A stretch of DNA of 64,000 nt from Anodontia alba (lineage: Eukaryota > Mollusca > Bivalvia > Lucinida > Lucinidae): positions 90,882,093-90,946,092 of the forward strand of contig OZ024821.1 of NCBI GenBank assembly GCA_964016985.1, read 5' to 3'. Below are positions 51,376 to 62,322 of the stretch, piece after piece. The position numbers and the translations under genes were made by a program. Each line of letters starts with the position of its first letter. The first letter of the stretch is position 1. Under the pieces are notes generated by a model. It searched no databases. It had not been told where the DNA came from and worked only from the letters and a program-made list of their open reading frames with translations.

Positions 51376-52724
51376 TATACGAGGGATGTTCGAAATGAAT
51401 TGCGTATTGTCCTCTAGCTCGATATCCACGTGGGGCACGATAAAAAAACAATACATACCTGTATAGGGCTATTCAATATCTACACAATGGTGTATAAATG
51501 TACATGTTAGACTAAGTGTAAGACATAAAATTTGCCATTTGAATACACGCAGTCATTGACCACTGCAGTAAAAATGGTTGGTAGAAGCGTCGACAAAAAA
51601 GATGAAATATGGGCTTACATCAAAGCTCGCTCAAAACTTAGTTGTTCTTTGAAGAAGCTGATGACTGAAATTTCTACTGCTTTTGGACCTTCTTGTGTGT
51701 CTTATGACGCAGTTCGGCGGTGGAAAAAAAAAATTGAGTCTGGTGTAGAGTCCATCAAAAATGCACCGAAATCAGGTAGGCCAAAATCTGCATCTCGTAA
51801 AGAAATTGTTTCCAAAATAAAGGAAATCATTGAAGGAGATGCCAGATTTACAGTTCGTGATATTGCACGAAAGGTAGGCATATCACTTTCAACGGTTCAC
51901 CTTATTTTGAAGAAGCATTTGACAGTCAGAAAGATTTCTGCTAGATGGGTGCCACATCTGTTGACTGATGAGCAAAAGAGTCAACGGGTTAAAGTGGCCA
52001 AAAAGCTGCTTCAAATGTTTCCAAAATATGACAAAAAGCAGTTTGCCAATGTCGACACAGGTGATGAAACCTGGGTCTATTATTTTGAGCCCGTCAGAAA
52101 GGTTAGCAATAAGATCTGGGCCACTAAACACAGCAAACGCCCAATAATTGCCAAACGTTCTTTGAGTACAAAGAAGGTTTTGTATGCAATCTTCTTCTCT
52201 GGTGAAGGAGTCGCAATAAAAGTGCCAGTGAAAAAGGGCAAAAGCATCACCGGAAAGTACTACAAAGACGTAGTACAGAAGAAACTGAAAAAGTATTATC
52301 AGAAACGACGCCCTATCACTAGTTTTAAACATGTCAGTCTTCTACATGACAATGCCCCAGCTCATACCTCCGTAATAGTTACGGCGTTTTTGAAGAAAGA
52401 AAAAGTAACTGTTTTGCCTCAACCCCCGTATTCCCCAGACCTTGCCCCATGTGATTTTTTTTTGTTTCCGAAATTGAAAGCATTCCTTGTTGGGCGGAAA
52501 TACCAGTCCCGACAGGCACTTGGATCTGCCATTCATCAGTACCTTATTACTGTGCCCAAATCAGCGTACCGTGACGCCTTCAAGAAGTGGATACATCGGG
52601 TGAAACTTTGCAATTCTAGCCACGGGGAGTACTTCAAGGGCATGAAATGAGTACTTTTGGGCTAACTTGAAATTTGAAGTCTCCAGATAGAAATAAGCAA
52701 TTCATTTCGAACATCCCTCGTATA
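51376..52724 (+). mobile_element. Intact mariner transposon
   Basis: TA at 51376-51377 and 52723-52724 flank a 1345-base element. Inverted ends TACGAGGGATGTTCGAAATG AATTGC match over about 31 bases with a single mismatch. The transposase frame is uninterrupted. Near-perfect ends and an open frame make this the youngest autonomous-type element in the window. Confidence 0.95.
51574..52650 (+). CDS. Mariner transposase, DD34D, uninterrupted
   Basis: Cuts and pastes the surrounding element in the nucleus at TA targets. I start at the first ATG (51574, AAAATGG context; the frame is open further up to 51532 without ATG), giving 358 residues, usual mariner length. N-terminal DNA-binding region with two helix-turn-helix segments (about 15-60, then FTVRDIARKVGISLSTVHLI at 92-111); linker SARWVPHLLTDEQ (about 122-134) corresponding to the WVPHEL motif; catalytic Asp164 in TGDETWVYYFEP, Asp259 in LLHDNAPAHTS, Asp294 in SPDLAPCDFFLFPKLK, with 34 residues between the last two. 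YSPDL is intact at 286-290. It ends GEYFKGMK, 72 bases before the right terminus. No splice site needed. Activity is inferred, not shown. Confidence 0.95.
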   Translation: MVGRSVDKKDEIWAYIKARSKLSCSLKKLMTEISTAFGPSCVSYDAVRRWKKKIESGVESIKNAPKSGRPKSASRKEIVSKIKEIIEGDARFTVRDIARKVGISLSTVHLILKKHLTVRKISARWVPHLLTDEQKSQRVKVAKKLLQMFPKYDKKQFANVDTGDETWVYYFEPVRKVSNKIWATKHSKRPIIAKRSLSTKKVLYAIFFSGEGVAIKVPVKKGKSITGKYYKDVVQKKLKKYYQKRRPITSFKHVSLLHDNAPAHTSVIVTAFLKKEKVTVLPQPPYSPDLAPCDFFLFPKLKAFLVGRKYQSRQALGSAIHQYLITVPKSAYRDAFKKWIHRVKLCNSSHGEYFKGMK

Positions 52725-52757
52725 CTGGTACATCTTGAAAAATATAGGTTTAAAGGC

Positions 52758-53080
52758 GTTTTATATTCTGCCGTACCCGGAGACATTCTTACAAGGATTG
52801 TCTCCAGGTATGGTACCGTATCCGGAGACGTGTGCTATATTTGCCCTTAGTGTTGGACACTTTAAATCTTTACCATACTTGTCATGAAATTTAAATGAGT
52901 GTTTGAATACCTGTTGATGTGTCTGACAAACTGCTGATTAATAATTTAATTTAACATAATAACCCTAAATATTGAGACAGACAGACTTGTGCAAACAGTA
53001 TAGACAAAGATCAGACCAGAGAATTGGGCATCTGATCAGGGTCTGCACTGTTTGCCACTTATTCAGTAAATGGTCATACC
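52758..53080. mobile_element. Two R-derived pieces next to a GGAGACA palindrome
   Basis: CCGTACCCGGAGACA pairs with TGTCTCCAGGTATGG (52774-52816). Then an R left arm (ACCGTATCCGGAGACGTGTG, CATACTTGTCATGAAATTTA, GATGTGTCTGACAAACTGCT) and a second left terminus (ATAACCCTAAATATTGAGAC) leading to a core (52989-53055). Confidence 0.62.
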
Positions 53081-53082
53081 GT

Positions 53083-53300
53083 ATTCTATGTAATTACTGC
53101 ACATACTTCTATAAGAGCACAGTCAAACAATTCTGTTGTCTTCAGATTACAGCCAGTGTACTTTTTGTCTACGTCTTTATGAAGGTATATGTTGTGGGTA
53201 CCCATTTGAATTGCATCGGCTTGTCAATGCAATTCAAATGTATCCAAAACATATGCTTTTTTAAAGAAGATAAAAAAATCGCATAAACATCATCAAATGA
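53083..53300. mobile_element. Element X copy 2
   Basis: TACCGTATTCTATGTAATTA, TCAGATTACAGCCAGTGTAC, hairpin GTATATGTTGTGGGTACCCA with CATCGGCTTGTCAATG centre, and TTAAAGAAGATAAAAAAATC. Confidence 0.7.
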
Positions 53301-53352
53301 GTCCTTTGGTCTATATCTTTAGTAGAAGATACATATTTTACCACACATTTTT

Positions 53353-55688
53353 TAGCTCGCCTGTACAAAGTATTTAGCTCGCCTGTACGAAGTACATGGA
53401 GAGCTATTGTAGTCACCCCGGTCGTCCACGTTTGCGTTTGCGTTTGTGTTCCCGTTCCCGTTCCCGTCACACTGCGTTAAAGTTTTTCAAATGCTTATAT
53501 CTCAACAGTCACTCCTCACAGAGGCATCAAATTTGGAACTTAGGTACCTTGGAGGGTCTTCTGAGATTCCAAGAGAATAAACCCCCTGGGTTCATGCCCC
53601 TGGGTGGGGTTAGGGGTCAGAATCTAGGACACCTTTGTAATACTGTGTTAAAGTTTTTCAAATTCTTATATCTTGACTTTCACTCCTCATAGAGCATTCA
53701 TATTTAGAATTTGGGTACCTGGACGAGTCTTCTGAGATTCCAAAAGAACATACCCCTGGGTTCATACCTCAGGGTGGGCCTTGGGGTGGGGCTAGGGGTC
53801 AAAATCTAGGACACATTTGTAAAATCTTATATGCCTACAGGTTATAGACACAACTGGTTATACATCAGCTAACTATGTGACATCAGTTTAAGTGTAAGTG
53901 AGTGAAGGTCATGGTGACCTACATTTTACGGTCCAGGTCACCTAGATTTCACGGTCCAGTGATTTTGCCTTATATCTTGAATACTATTTGTTGGATAAAT
54001 GTCACACCTGGGATATTACTTCCATGTGACCCAATGAATGACCACTTACTATATCTAGGTCATTGTGACCTATATTTCATGGTTCAGTGATTTTGCCTTA
54101 TATCTTGAATACTATTTGTTGGTTAAATGTCACACCTGGGATATTATTTCCATGTGACCCAATGAATGACCACTTACTATATCTAGGTCATTGTGACCTA
54201 TATTTCATGGTTCAGTGATTTTGCCTTATATCTTGAATACTATTTGTTGGATAAATGTCACACCTGGGATATTAGTTCCATGTGACCCAATGAATGACCA
54301 CTTACTATATCTAGGTCATTGTGACCTATATTTCATGTTCAGTGATTTTGCCTTATATCTTGAATACTATTTGTTGGATAAATGTCACACCTGGGATATT
54401 AGTTCCATGTGACCCAATGAATGACCACTTACTATATCTAGGTCATTGTGACCTATATTTCATGGGTCAGTGATTTTGCCTTATATTTTGAATACTAGTT
54501 GTTGGATAAATGTCACACCTGGGATATTAGTTCAATGTGACCCAATGAATGACCACTTGCTATATCTAGGTCATTGTGACCTATATTTCATGGTTCAGTG
54601 ATTTTGCCTTATATCTTGAATACTATTTGTTGGATAAATGTCACACCTGGGATATTAGTTCCTTGTGACCCGATTATTGACGTCAAAATATATCTCTGTT
54701 GGTGTGACCTATATTTCATGGTTCAGTGATTTTGCCTTATATCTTGAATACTATTTGTTGGATAAATGTCACACCTGGGATATTAGTTCCTTGTGACCCA
54801 ATGAATGACCACTTACTATATCTAGGTCATTGTGACCTATATTTCATGCTTCAGTGATTTTGCCTTATATCTTGAATACTATTTGTTGGATAAATGTCAC
54901 ACCTGGGATATTAGTTCCTTGTGACCCGATTATTGACGTCAAAATATATCTCTGTTGGTGTGACCTATATTTCATGGTTCAGTGATTTTGCCTTATATCT
55001 TGAATACTATTTGTTGGATAAATGTCACACCTGGGATATTAGTTCCTTGTGACCCGATTATTGACGTCAAAATATATCTCTGTTGGTGTGACCTATATTT
55101 CATGGTTCAGTGATTTTGCCTTATATCTTGAATACTATTTGTTGGATAAATGTCACACCTGGGATATTACTTCCATGTGACCCAATGAATGACCACTTAC
55201 TATATCTAGGTCATTGTGACCTATATTTCATGCTTCAGTGATTTTGCCTTATATCTTGAATACTATTTGTTGGATAAATGTCACACCTGGGATATTAGTT
55301 CCTTGTGACCCGATTATTGACGTCAAAATATATCTCTGTTGGTGTGACCTATATTTCATGGTTCAGTGATTTTGCCTTATATCTTGAATATTTGTTGGAT
55401 AAATGTCACACCTGGGATATTAGTTCCATGTGACCCAATGAATGACCACTTACTATATCTAGGTCATTGTGACCTATATTTCATGCTTCAGTGATTTTGC
55501 CTTTTATTTTTATCACTATTTCATGGAGAATTGTCATACCTGGATTATTGTATCTATGTGACAAAATGATTTACATACAAATACATCTAGGTCAGTGTGA
55601 CCTATATTATATGGCTTAATGATAAAAATGTTACAATATAAAATGTACCCAGCAGGCGAGCTCGCTGTCCTCCGACAGCTCTTGTTTT
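53353..55688 (+). mobile_element. Tandem-unit element TU-b, 128-base units
   Basis: Opens with TAGCTCGCCTGTAC twice in 22 bases, then GAGAGCTATTGTAGTCACCC and a GTTTGCGTTTGCG / TTCCCGTTCCCG run. Closes CAGGCGAGCTCGCTGTCCTC then CGACAGCTCTTG. About 12 units carry TATTTCATGGTTCAGTGATT, TTGCCTTATATCTTGAATAC and GTCACACCTGGGATATTA. Two unit variants differ in a 40-base block. No credible coding. Confidence 0.85.
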
Positions 55689-56321
55689 TTTTTGTTTTTT
55701 TTTCTGTAATTTTGAAAAACAAACCTAAGCACACAGTGTGGTAATAAGATCAAATATGTTACTTCAAAATGTGCTGAAAACGTTGATGTGCATGTTCATT
55801 GCAAATATTAGCTAGCAATATATATATCTCTGCACATGCAGGGCATAACATAAACTACATATGAATGAATAGGTACAGATAGACCAGATATCATCACTAT
55901 TCTCGTTGTGTACACAAAATGCAGATGGATCTAAATATGCAGTATCAGCCTCAGAAACTCCTCATCTTTCATGGTTGGTACTGCCAACTAACCTGGAGTC
56001 ATGGGTTTTGACACACATAAACATACTTTAGCAGTGTATTCATTTCTCCAGAAGCACACCATATCTTTTCTCTATGCAAGATAATCATAGACTACTAGTA
56101 CATTATTTACACCATTAAAGTTTACTGGTGCTGCACTCGAAATGTCCTAAAATGTGTAGATGGATTGTAAATATCTAATACAAACAAAGCAAAAATCATT
56201 GCAGATACTTTGACAGACATGTTTTTGAAATATTTCTGCAACAGTCACAAACCATGTATACTTTTTTGCCAAGGTAACTGAAAGTCTAAATTAAGCTTTC
56301 ATAGTTCTTGTCACTCAGGTG
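55689..56321. other. Single-copy-looking sequence
   Basis: No catalogued repeat and no exon recognised. Confidence 0.3.
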
Positions 56322-56350
56322 GATAATAAGCCTTGACATTTCATGTTGGC
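56322..56350. repeat. D-family core fragment
   Basis: GATAATAAGCCTTGACATTT CATGT abuts a truncated P copy. Confidence 0.5.
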
Positions 56351-56541
56351 AAATTAAGTTGCCGTGCCCACCTCTAATTTTCATCCAATCAGATTATTTG
56401 ATCCAGGTTGTTGATACAAATTCATGTACCTAATGACAAACAGTGCAGATCCAGATCAGTTGGCTTCTTCAGAAGCCAACTGATCTGGATCTACACTGTT
56501 TGCAAAGACAGGGTATATCCGGGTTCAGCAGGACCAGGATT
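56351..56541 (-). mobile_element. Family P MITE copy 15, left end lost
   Basis: Starts within the element at AAATTAAGTTGCCGTGCCCA; core intact; right end TTCAGCAGGACCAGGATTCA (mutated CCCTT). CCAATCAG present. Confidence 0.85.
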
Positions 56542-56559
56542 CACTGCTCTATGCTGGGT

Positions 56560-56735
56560 GGTAGGGTGGTGGTTATGATCTGCGGTATTCGCAGCAGGTG
56601 GGGAAAAGGGGTATGTTAGTATTTCTTCTGTTTCTAATTTGTCATTCGCACTTTCCCTCATCCTCCTCTATTTCTCCCAACTAGGTGTTCTCTCCCATTT
56701 CTCTCTTTGAGATGACACAAGGATTGGCAGGTTGC
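56560..56735 (+). mobile_element. SINE-5-like repeat, copy 3
   Basis: Diverged: GGTATTCGCAGCAGGTGGGG, CT-rich middle CCTCATCCTCCTCTATTTCT, GAGATGACACAAGGATTGGC. Only part of the pattern holds. Confidence 0.45.
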
Positions 56736-57340
56736 TATATAAGAACTTAAACAACCATCAACAGCCATCTATGACAGCGAGTGTTTTGTTGCTTCTGAAG
56801 GGTGGCTGTAGCAGAGAGGGCTCATTGTACGCTTTTGTAACTCTACTGAATCATAGTCCAGCAGAGATATTCCAGTGGCTGGAACCCTCTGACATTCATC
56901 TTTTTCTCCATCCATCTATCAATCTCCTCATCCATCTTTGATTTTTCTCATTATTGCATCTGGAGGAATGCTGCTAGATTGATATGCTTGGTGAAATATT
57001 GTTGACCAGCAGCAATACCAGCTTAGTGTAAATAATCAACAAATCATTACCACTGTTAATTATCAAGAGAAGAAATAATTTGGAAAAATTTTGAATAAAT
57101 ATTTTACAATCAGCAGTTAGCTATCAAATTTGCATCTAGTTTTAAATTTTGCTGTGCTGTGAAATCTAACATTATCTTGCCAGTCAAGGTCAACCTGAGA
57201 GATTTGTAAAAAGTCTCTGTGACACATTTATGCAGCAAAATAATTAGGTCAAATGTTTTTTCCCTAACTGAAACACTAAAGTACTAAATCACTGCACTTC
57301 TAAACTCCATGCAACAGCTGAGAAATTGATGATGCCCCCC
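56736..57340. other. Single-copy-looking sequence
   Basis: A 69-codon frame (56732-56941) has no support. C-rich run at 57348-57368 follows. Confidence 0.3.
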
Positions 57341-57379
57341 TCTGCTTCCACCCCCACCCCCCCCCCCCATTCCCTCACC

Positions 57380-57540
57380 ACCCCAAGAAAAATAGGGTTT
57401 GACATTTCATGCAAATTTTGGCCATAGGAGACAGTTTGCATGAAACATCAAACTCTGTTTTCTGAAAAAAAAAAAAAATAGGGAAAAAATCCAAAATGTC
57501 ATTTTCTGAAATTTTTAACCCAGCTTGATGAGCATTTAGC
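57380..57540. mobile_element. Family C MITE, left end lost
   Basis: AATAGGGTTTGACATTTCAT, GGAGACAGTTTGCATGAAAC, CTCTGTTTTCTG plus an A run; right end CCAGCTTGATGAGCATTTAG. Confidence 0.72.
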
Positions 57541-57883
57541 TTATCAGCTTTGCCTCTATGTACATTGAAATATGAATCTTTCACTTCTTTCAGGACAGTG
57601 TCAGCATGTGTCAAGGTCCTGAGTGCTGCCTTTTAAAGTGTTGCCCATGGTAGCCTCATGACCTGATAGCCGGTCATATTTATTGAACTGGACTGACAAG
57701 TTATGGGTCTCTACAAGTGAAAGAGCACCTAGTTCATTCATTGTGCTACCTGCCTTTGTAGCAGGTGTGACATAGGAGTCCTGTTTTCATATCTGTTCGT
57801 CCGTCAGCATCATGTCAACCCTAATGGTCACCTCTGTTTCTAGTTTACTGTGAGAGGCCCAGTTTTCTAACATTATATGACTT

Positions 57884-58385
<502 letters not shown>

Positions 58386-58506
58386 CAATCTGCAAATAAC
58401 TTTGCATTCTCAGATGACCTTGAGGATTGCATGAAAAAATTTATTACATACCTTGGTGTCAACTTTGTCACATAATGCTTAGCTGCATTATAATTCTGGA
58501 ACTAAT
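58386..58506. other. No recognisable feature
   Basis: Spacer. Confidence 0.3.
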
Positions 58507-58589
58507 GATGTTAACATATTGTTAAACTTTGATTACTAAATATGGCATAATTGCTAATATTTTTGCTGAAAAAATGTGAGTAGCTTTAT
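58507..58589. mobile_element. Fragment of family A
   Basis: GCTAATATTTTTGCTGAAAA and AATGTGAGTAGCTTTA are the A left half up to the palindrome centre. Confidence 0.6.
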
Positions 58590-58604
58590 TATACTTTCAG
58601 TTAG

Positions 58605-58775
58605 ACTGGAGATCAGATTGCTGCTGACAGAGCAGTCTGATCAGGGTCTGTACTTTGGCAGTGCACTAAGTATTCTAAGAAACAACTTCATAAAAGCAAA
58701 ATTTAGGCCACAAAAGTATGAAATAAACTGTTTCAAATTTTAGTACATTTACCTTTACTATAGTACAATGGACTT
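58605..58775. mobile_element. Core remnant plus element W copy 2
   Basis: GGAGATCAGATTGCTGCTGA to GAGCAGTCTGATCAGGGTCT is a shortened core. W follows: GCACTAAGTATTCTAAGAAA, CTTCATAAAAGCAAAATTT, TTCAAATTTTAGTACATTTA. Confidence 0.6.
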
Positions 58776-58793
58776 GTTCAGATTGTAGTACAA

Positions 58794-59156
58794 GCATGAT
58801 GGGTGGCTCAGTTGGATGCGCATCTGACTCGTGATCAGAAGGTTGCGGGTTCAACCCCCGCCGGGTTGGCAGCATTCTTTCCTGGAGATTTGATCATGAA
58901 ATATTTTCTAGAGTCATTCTCTCCCTTCCGCTGATTCAAGAAGGGCAGTTGTCAGTTTCTGGTGAAAGAATGTGCACAGTACTGGTTAACAGCTTAGAGG
59001 ACCAAGCCTGCCCACTAAATGTGTGGTTAGGTAAACCAAAGACGTATAAAATTATTGTATTATTTACGTCCTTGGGTAAACTGACCGCACTTGACATGAC
59101 CCCATTGGGTTGACTGGGCCGTAAAACCTCAACACAAACAAACAGGCATGATGGGT
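58794..59156 (+). mobile_element. SINE-1 copy with 11-base target duplication and internal insertion
   Basis: Body 58805-59145. GCATGATGGGT is duplicated at 58794-58804 and 59146-59156. The head starts within the A box (GGCTCAGTTGGATGCGCATC). A 38-base palindromic insert sits at 59037-59074. Confidence 0.92.
59030..59081. mobile_element. 38-base palindromic insert with 7-base duplication
   Basis: GGTAAAC occurs at 59030-59036 and 59075-59081; other SINE copies have it once (TTAGGTAAACTGACCGC). The insert starts CAAAGACGTATAAA and ends TTTACGTCCTTG, imperfect inverted ends. Much smaller than known transposons. Confidence 0.7.
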
Positions 59157-59278
59157 AAATATGGTAATTATGATTCAGGTGATTCATGTCCTGGATGCTT
59201 GTTGTTTGTTATTATATTGTTATTGATAGGATGGACTGCTTGTAAATCATGTAGAACATTATGATATGTCATAATAGC

Positions 59279-59487
59279 TTAACCCTTGTCCTGCTGAATA
59301 AATTGCCACGCCTACTTCTAATTTTCAGCCAATCAGATTGCTTGATCCGAATTGTTGCTATAAATTCATATTCTTAATGGTAAACAGTGCAGATCCAGAT
59401 CAGTTGGCTTCCTCAGAAGCCAACTGATCTGGATCTACACTGTTTGCAAAGACAGGGTATATCTGGGTTCAGCAGGACAAGGGTTAA
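59279..59487 (-). mobile_element. Family P MITE copy 16
   Basis: TTAACCCTTGTCCTGCTGAA to TTCAGCAGGACAAGGGTTAA. GCCACGCCTACTTC and CAGCCAATCAG; core intact. An 8-base deletion after AATAAATT. Confidence 0.92.
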
Positions 59488-59569
59488 TTGTTACTCAAGA
59501 GGTTGCTGCAAGTAATACCAGAAGACTACTGTGGCATAGCCTCAGATAAATTGATCATTGAGGGGATCA

Positions 59570-59783
59570 TTAACCCTTGTCCTGCTGAATAAATTAAGAA
59601 GCCACACCCATTTCTGATTTTCAGCTAATCAGATTACTTGATGAAAGTTATTGATATAAATTCACATACTGAATGGCAAACAGTGCAGATCCAGATCAGT
59701 TGGCTTCTTCAGAAGCCAACTGATCTGGATCTACACTGTTTGTAAAGGCAGGATATAGCCGGGTTCAGCAGGACGAGGGTTAA
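59570..59783 (-). mobile_element. Family P MITE copy 17
   Basis: TTAACCCTTGTCCTGCTGAA to TTCAGCAGGACGAGGGTTAA. CCAAT mutated to CTAAT; GCCACACCCATTTC; core perfect. Confidence 0.92.
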
Positions 59784-59919
59784 TGGGCCAGGACAAGTGA
59801 AAAAGTGCCTACGAGCATGTGCAAAATGTGCGGATTCTCATCATCCTGCACATGCTCAAAGTCTCAACCGGGCATTTATTCTCCATTCATTCATTCTGTA
59901 TAAGTATCCAATGATTCTT

Positions 59920-59992
59920 TTTGCGGACAGTGAAGGCCCTTATCAGACTGGATGGTTGCACAGGCTGATCTGGGCCTTTGCTGTCTGCAAAT
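59920..59992. repeat. U-type core hairpin without recognisable ends
   Basis: TGCGGACAGTGAAGGCCCTT pairs with GGGCCTTTGCTGTCTGCAAA; centre GGATGGTTGCACAGG. Confidence 0.6.
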
Positions 59993-60239
59993 GCTTGAAG
60001 ACATGCTGCGACCCATTTAGGATACGTTTTATTTTCACAGCAAGAGAAATCTTGAAATCCTTTCTGTTTTGATTCAAAAATAATGAAAATTATCTTCAAA
60101 AAATTTCCAATTTGTGTGGTAGGATGGACAGGACTTGATATTAGACTCTTTTAAACTAAAAATATTGATGTTCTCTTACAAATACATATGTTGTGTGAAC
60201 TTGTTAATCATGAAAATACATGCCATATGATTATACCAG

Positions 60240-60573
60240 AAGATTTATAGGGTCGGCCTCGGTGGCTCAGTTGGATGCGCCGTCCGACTGGAGACCAGGA
60301 GGTCGCGGGTTCAACCCCCGCCGAGGTCGGCAACATTTTTTCGTGGAGATTGATCATGAAATATTTTCTATAGTCATTCTCTCCCTTCTGCTGATTCAAG
60401 AAGGGTAGTTGTCAGTTTCTGGCGAAAGAATGTGCACAATACTGGTTAACCGCTTAGAGGACTAAGCCTACCCAGTAAACGTGTGGTTAGGTAAACTGAC
60501 CGCGCTCGACATGACCCCATTGGGTTGACTGGGCCGTAAAACCTCAACACAAACAAACAAAGATTTATAGGGT
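60240..60573 (+). mobile_element. SINE-1, most complete copy, 14-base target duplication
   Basis: Body 60254-60559, with AAGATTTATAGGGT at 60240-60253 and 60560-60573. The head folds as a tRNA-like cloverleaf: CGGCCTCGG against CCGAGGTCGG, A box GGCTCAGTTGGATGCGCC, T arm GCGGGTTCAACCCCCGC. Body and ACACAAACAAACAA tail complete. Low divergence suggests recent activity. Confidence 0.95.
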
Positions 60574-60799
60574 TTTTATTATTGGATAATTTAATTACCT
60601 CCCATGAGCTAAGGCTATGTAGCCTAGTTAGCAAACACGTTATTCAGACTATTCAGAAAATATTCTCCAGTAATACCATGATATCTCGGTCTCAGTAGTA
60701 TTTTTTTATCAAACCAGGAGCAGCTGCATTATTTTTTGATATAGTATTTTCTGATACCAAAATGTAAGGTCATTGTGAAAGTAGCTCACTAATCAACCT
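60574..60799. other. No recognisable feature
   Basis: Spacer. Confidence 0.3.
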
Positions 60800-61013
60800 T
60801 TAATGCTTTTTGTTATACATTAAACCTGTTTGGGCAAATTCAGCAGATGACTCAATAATAATGCTTTTCTTATTTTTCCCAGAAAACAGGGTTTGGCATT
60901 TCATGGAAATTGTCTCCAAAGGAGACAATTTCCATGAAATGTCAAATCCTGTTTTCTGGAAAAAAATATTTCAAATGACATCTGAAATTTTTACCCAGCA
61001 TGCCAAGTGTTAA
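60800..61013. mobile_element. Family C MITE
   Basis: TTAATGCTTTTTGTTATACA to CCAGCATGCCAAGTGTTAA. The palindrome around TCTCCAAAGGAGA is nearly perfect (GGCATTTCATGGAAATTG). Confidence 0.87.
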
Positions 61014-61071
61014 AGAGTGTGCACCTGGCAAACTGATTAGCTTAATAAAGATTCTCTATCTTTAATGCTCA

Positions 61072-61268
61072 GCATAGTAGGTAAAAGCTCTGGCAGAAAT
61101 CATTTTGAAATATTTTTCTTAGTTTTCCCTGAAAATAGGCTTTGACACTTCATGCAAATTGTCTCCAGGAGACAATTTGCATGAAATGTCAAAGCTTTTT
61201 ATCTGGGAAAAATAAGAAAAATATTGCAAAATGTCATCTGAAGTTTTACTTAGCATGCTTAGTGTTAA
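61072..61268. mobile_element. Family C MITE
   Basis: TTAATGCTCAGCATAGTAGG to TAGCATGCTTAGTGTTAA; hairpin GACACTTCATGCAAATTGTC / GACAATTTGCATGAAATGTC. Confidence 0.87.
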
Positions 61269-61406
61269 TGGGTCTGAGAGGCTGATACAGCTATGAAAAC
61301 ATTTCTGTAATATGTTCTTAATATTCTAGATGTTTGCAATCATGTCGTCTTCAAAGTCAGAGATTTTTATCTTTTACAGAATCATAAAATATTTTTATTT
61401 AATCAG

Positions 61407-61605
61407 TTAACCTTTATCACACTCTGGGTTATTTACTCAGCAGACGACAAATTTAATTTTCTCATAAAACAGGTTTTGACATTTCATGCAAATTGTCTTT
61501 GGAGACAGTTTGCATGAAATGTCAAAACCTGTTTTCTGGGAAAAATAAGGAAAAATCATCAATTTATCATTGGCTGAAAATTTTACCCAGAGTGCTAAGC
61601 ATTAA
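61407..61605. mobile_element. Family C MITE
   Basis: TTAACCTTTATCACACTCTG to CCAGAGTGCTAAGCATTAA; hairpin AGGTTTTGACATTTCATGCA with complement. Confidence 0.87.
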
Positions 61606-61734
61606 AAGAACAGGTGAAGAAAAAGAATTCAGTTAACCCATTTTAACCCTTGAAGTGCTGAGCATAATTGTAGCAGATCAGTTGATACAGATCAGTAGAA
61701 AACATCTTGCTGCTGCTGCTTAACGAAGGTCAAG

Positions 61735-61917
61735 GTCACAGGTTCCCTTCCACTGATTCAAGAAAAGCAGTTGTCAGTTTCTGGCAAAGGAATGTGCACA
61801 AATACTGGTTAACAAGCCTGCCCAGGAAAAGTGTGGTTGGATAAATTGAATGGCTCAACATGATCCTATGGGTTGACTGGGCCGTAAAACCTCAGCTCGA
61901 TCAAATCAGAGTCACAG
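61735..61917 (+). mobile_element. SINE-1 3' part, 7-base target duplication
   Basis: Body 61742-61910 begins at TTCCCTTCCACTGATTCAAG and lacks head and B box. GTCACAG is at 61735-61741 and 61911-61917. The host DNA (AAGGTCAAGGTCACAG / GTCACAGACTTGGAAA) recurs at 62047-62067, so the target was itself a repeat. Confidence 0.8.
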
Positions 61918-62202
61918 ACTTGGAAATTTTATTACAGTTGTTTAAAAGTTTTTTGATAACTTTGCTTTCATTGCAAAAAGTCTACACTTAAATAATATGT
62001 AATTAGCATTGCTTCTGGAGAGATACCCACTGCTGCTGACCAAATGTCAAGGTCACAGACTTAGAAAGGTTACATTACCCAGGGCAGTGGCAATGGTTGG
62101 TGCTGGCACTGGTCAGGGTATACATGAGCTCCTACTCATTTACTTTGTAGTGTGTGTATGTGTTGTGCATATGTGCATGTGTGTGTGTGCACACATGTAT
62201 GC

Positions 62203-62302
<100 letters not shown>

Positions 62303-62322
62303 ATGCATGCATGCGTGCATGC

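Noticed and set aside
57580..57640. Possible terminal exon after CTTTCACTTCTTTCAG
   Set aside because: The acceptor looks good, but the open frame is only 19 codons and nothing supports it.
60254..60335. A tRNA gene
   Set aside because: The cloverleaf-like head with A and B boxes is followed by the SINE body and tail and has many copies; the anticodon arm is imperfect.
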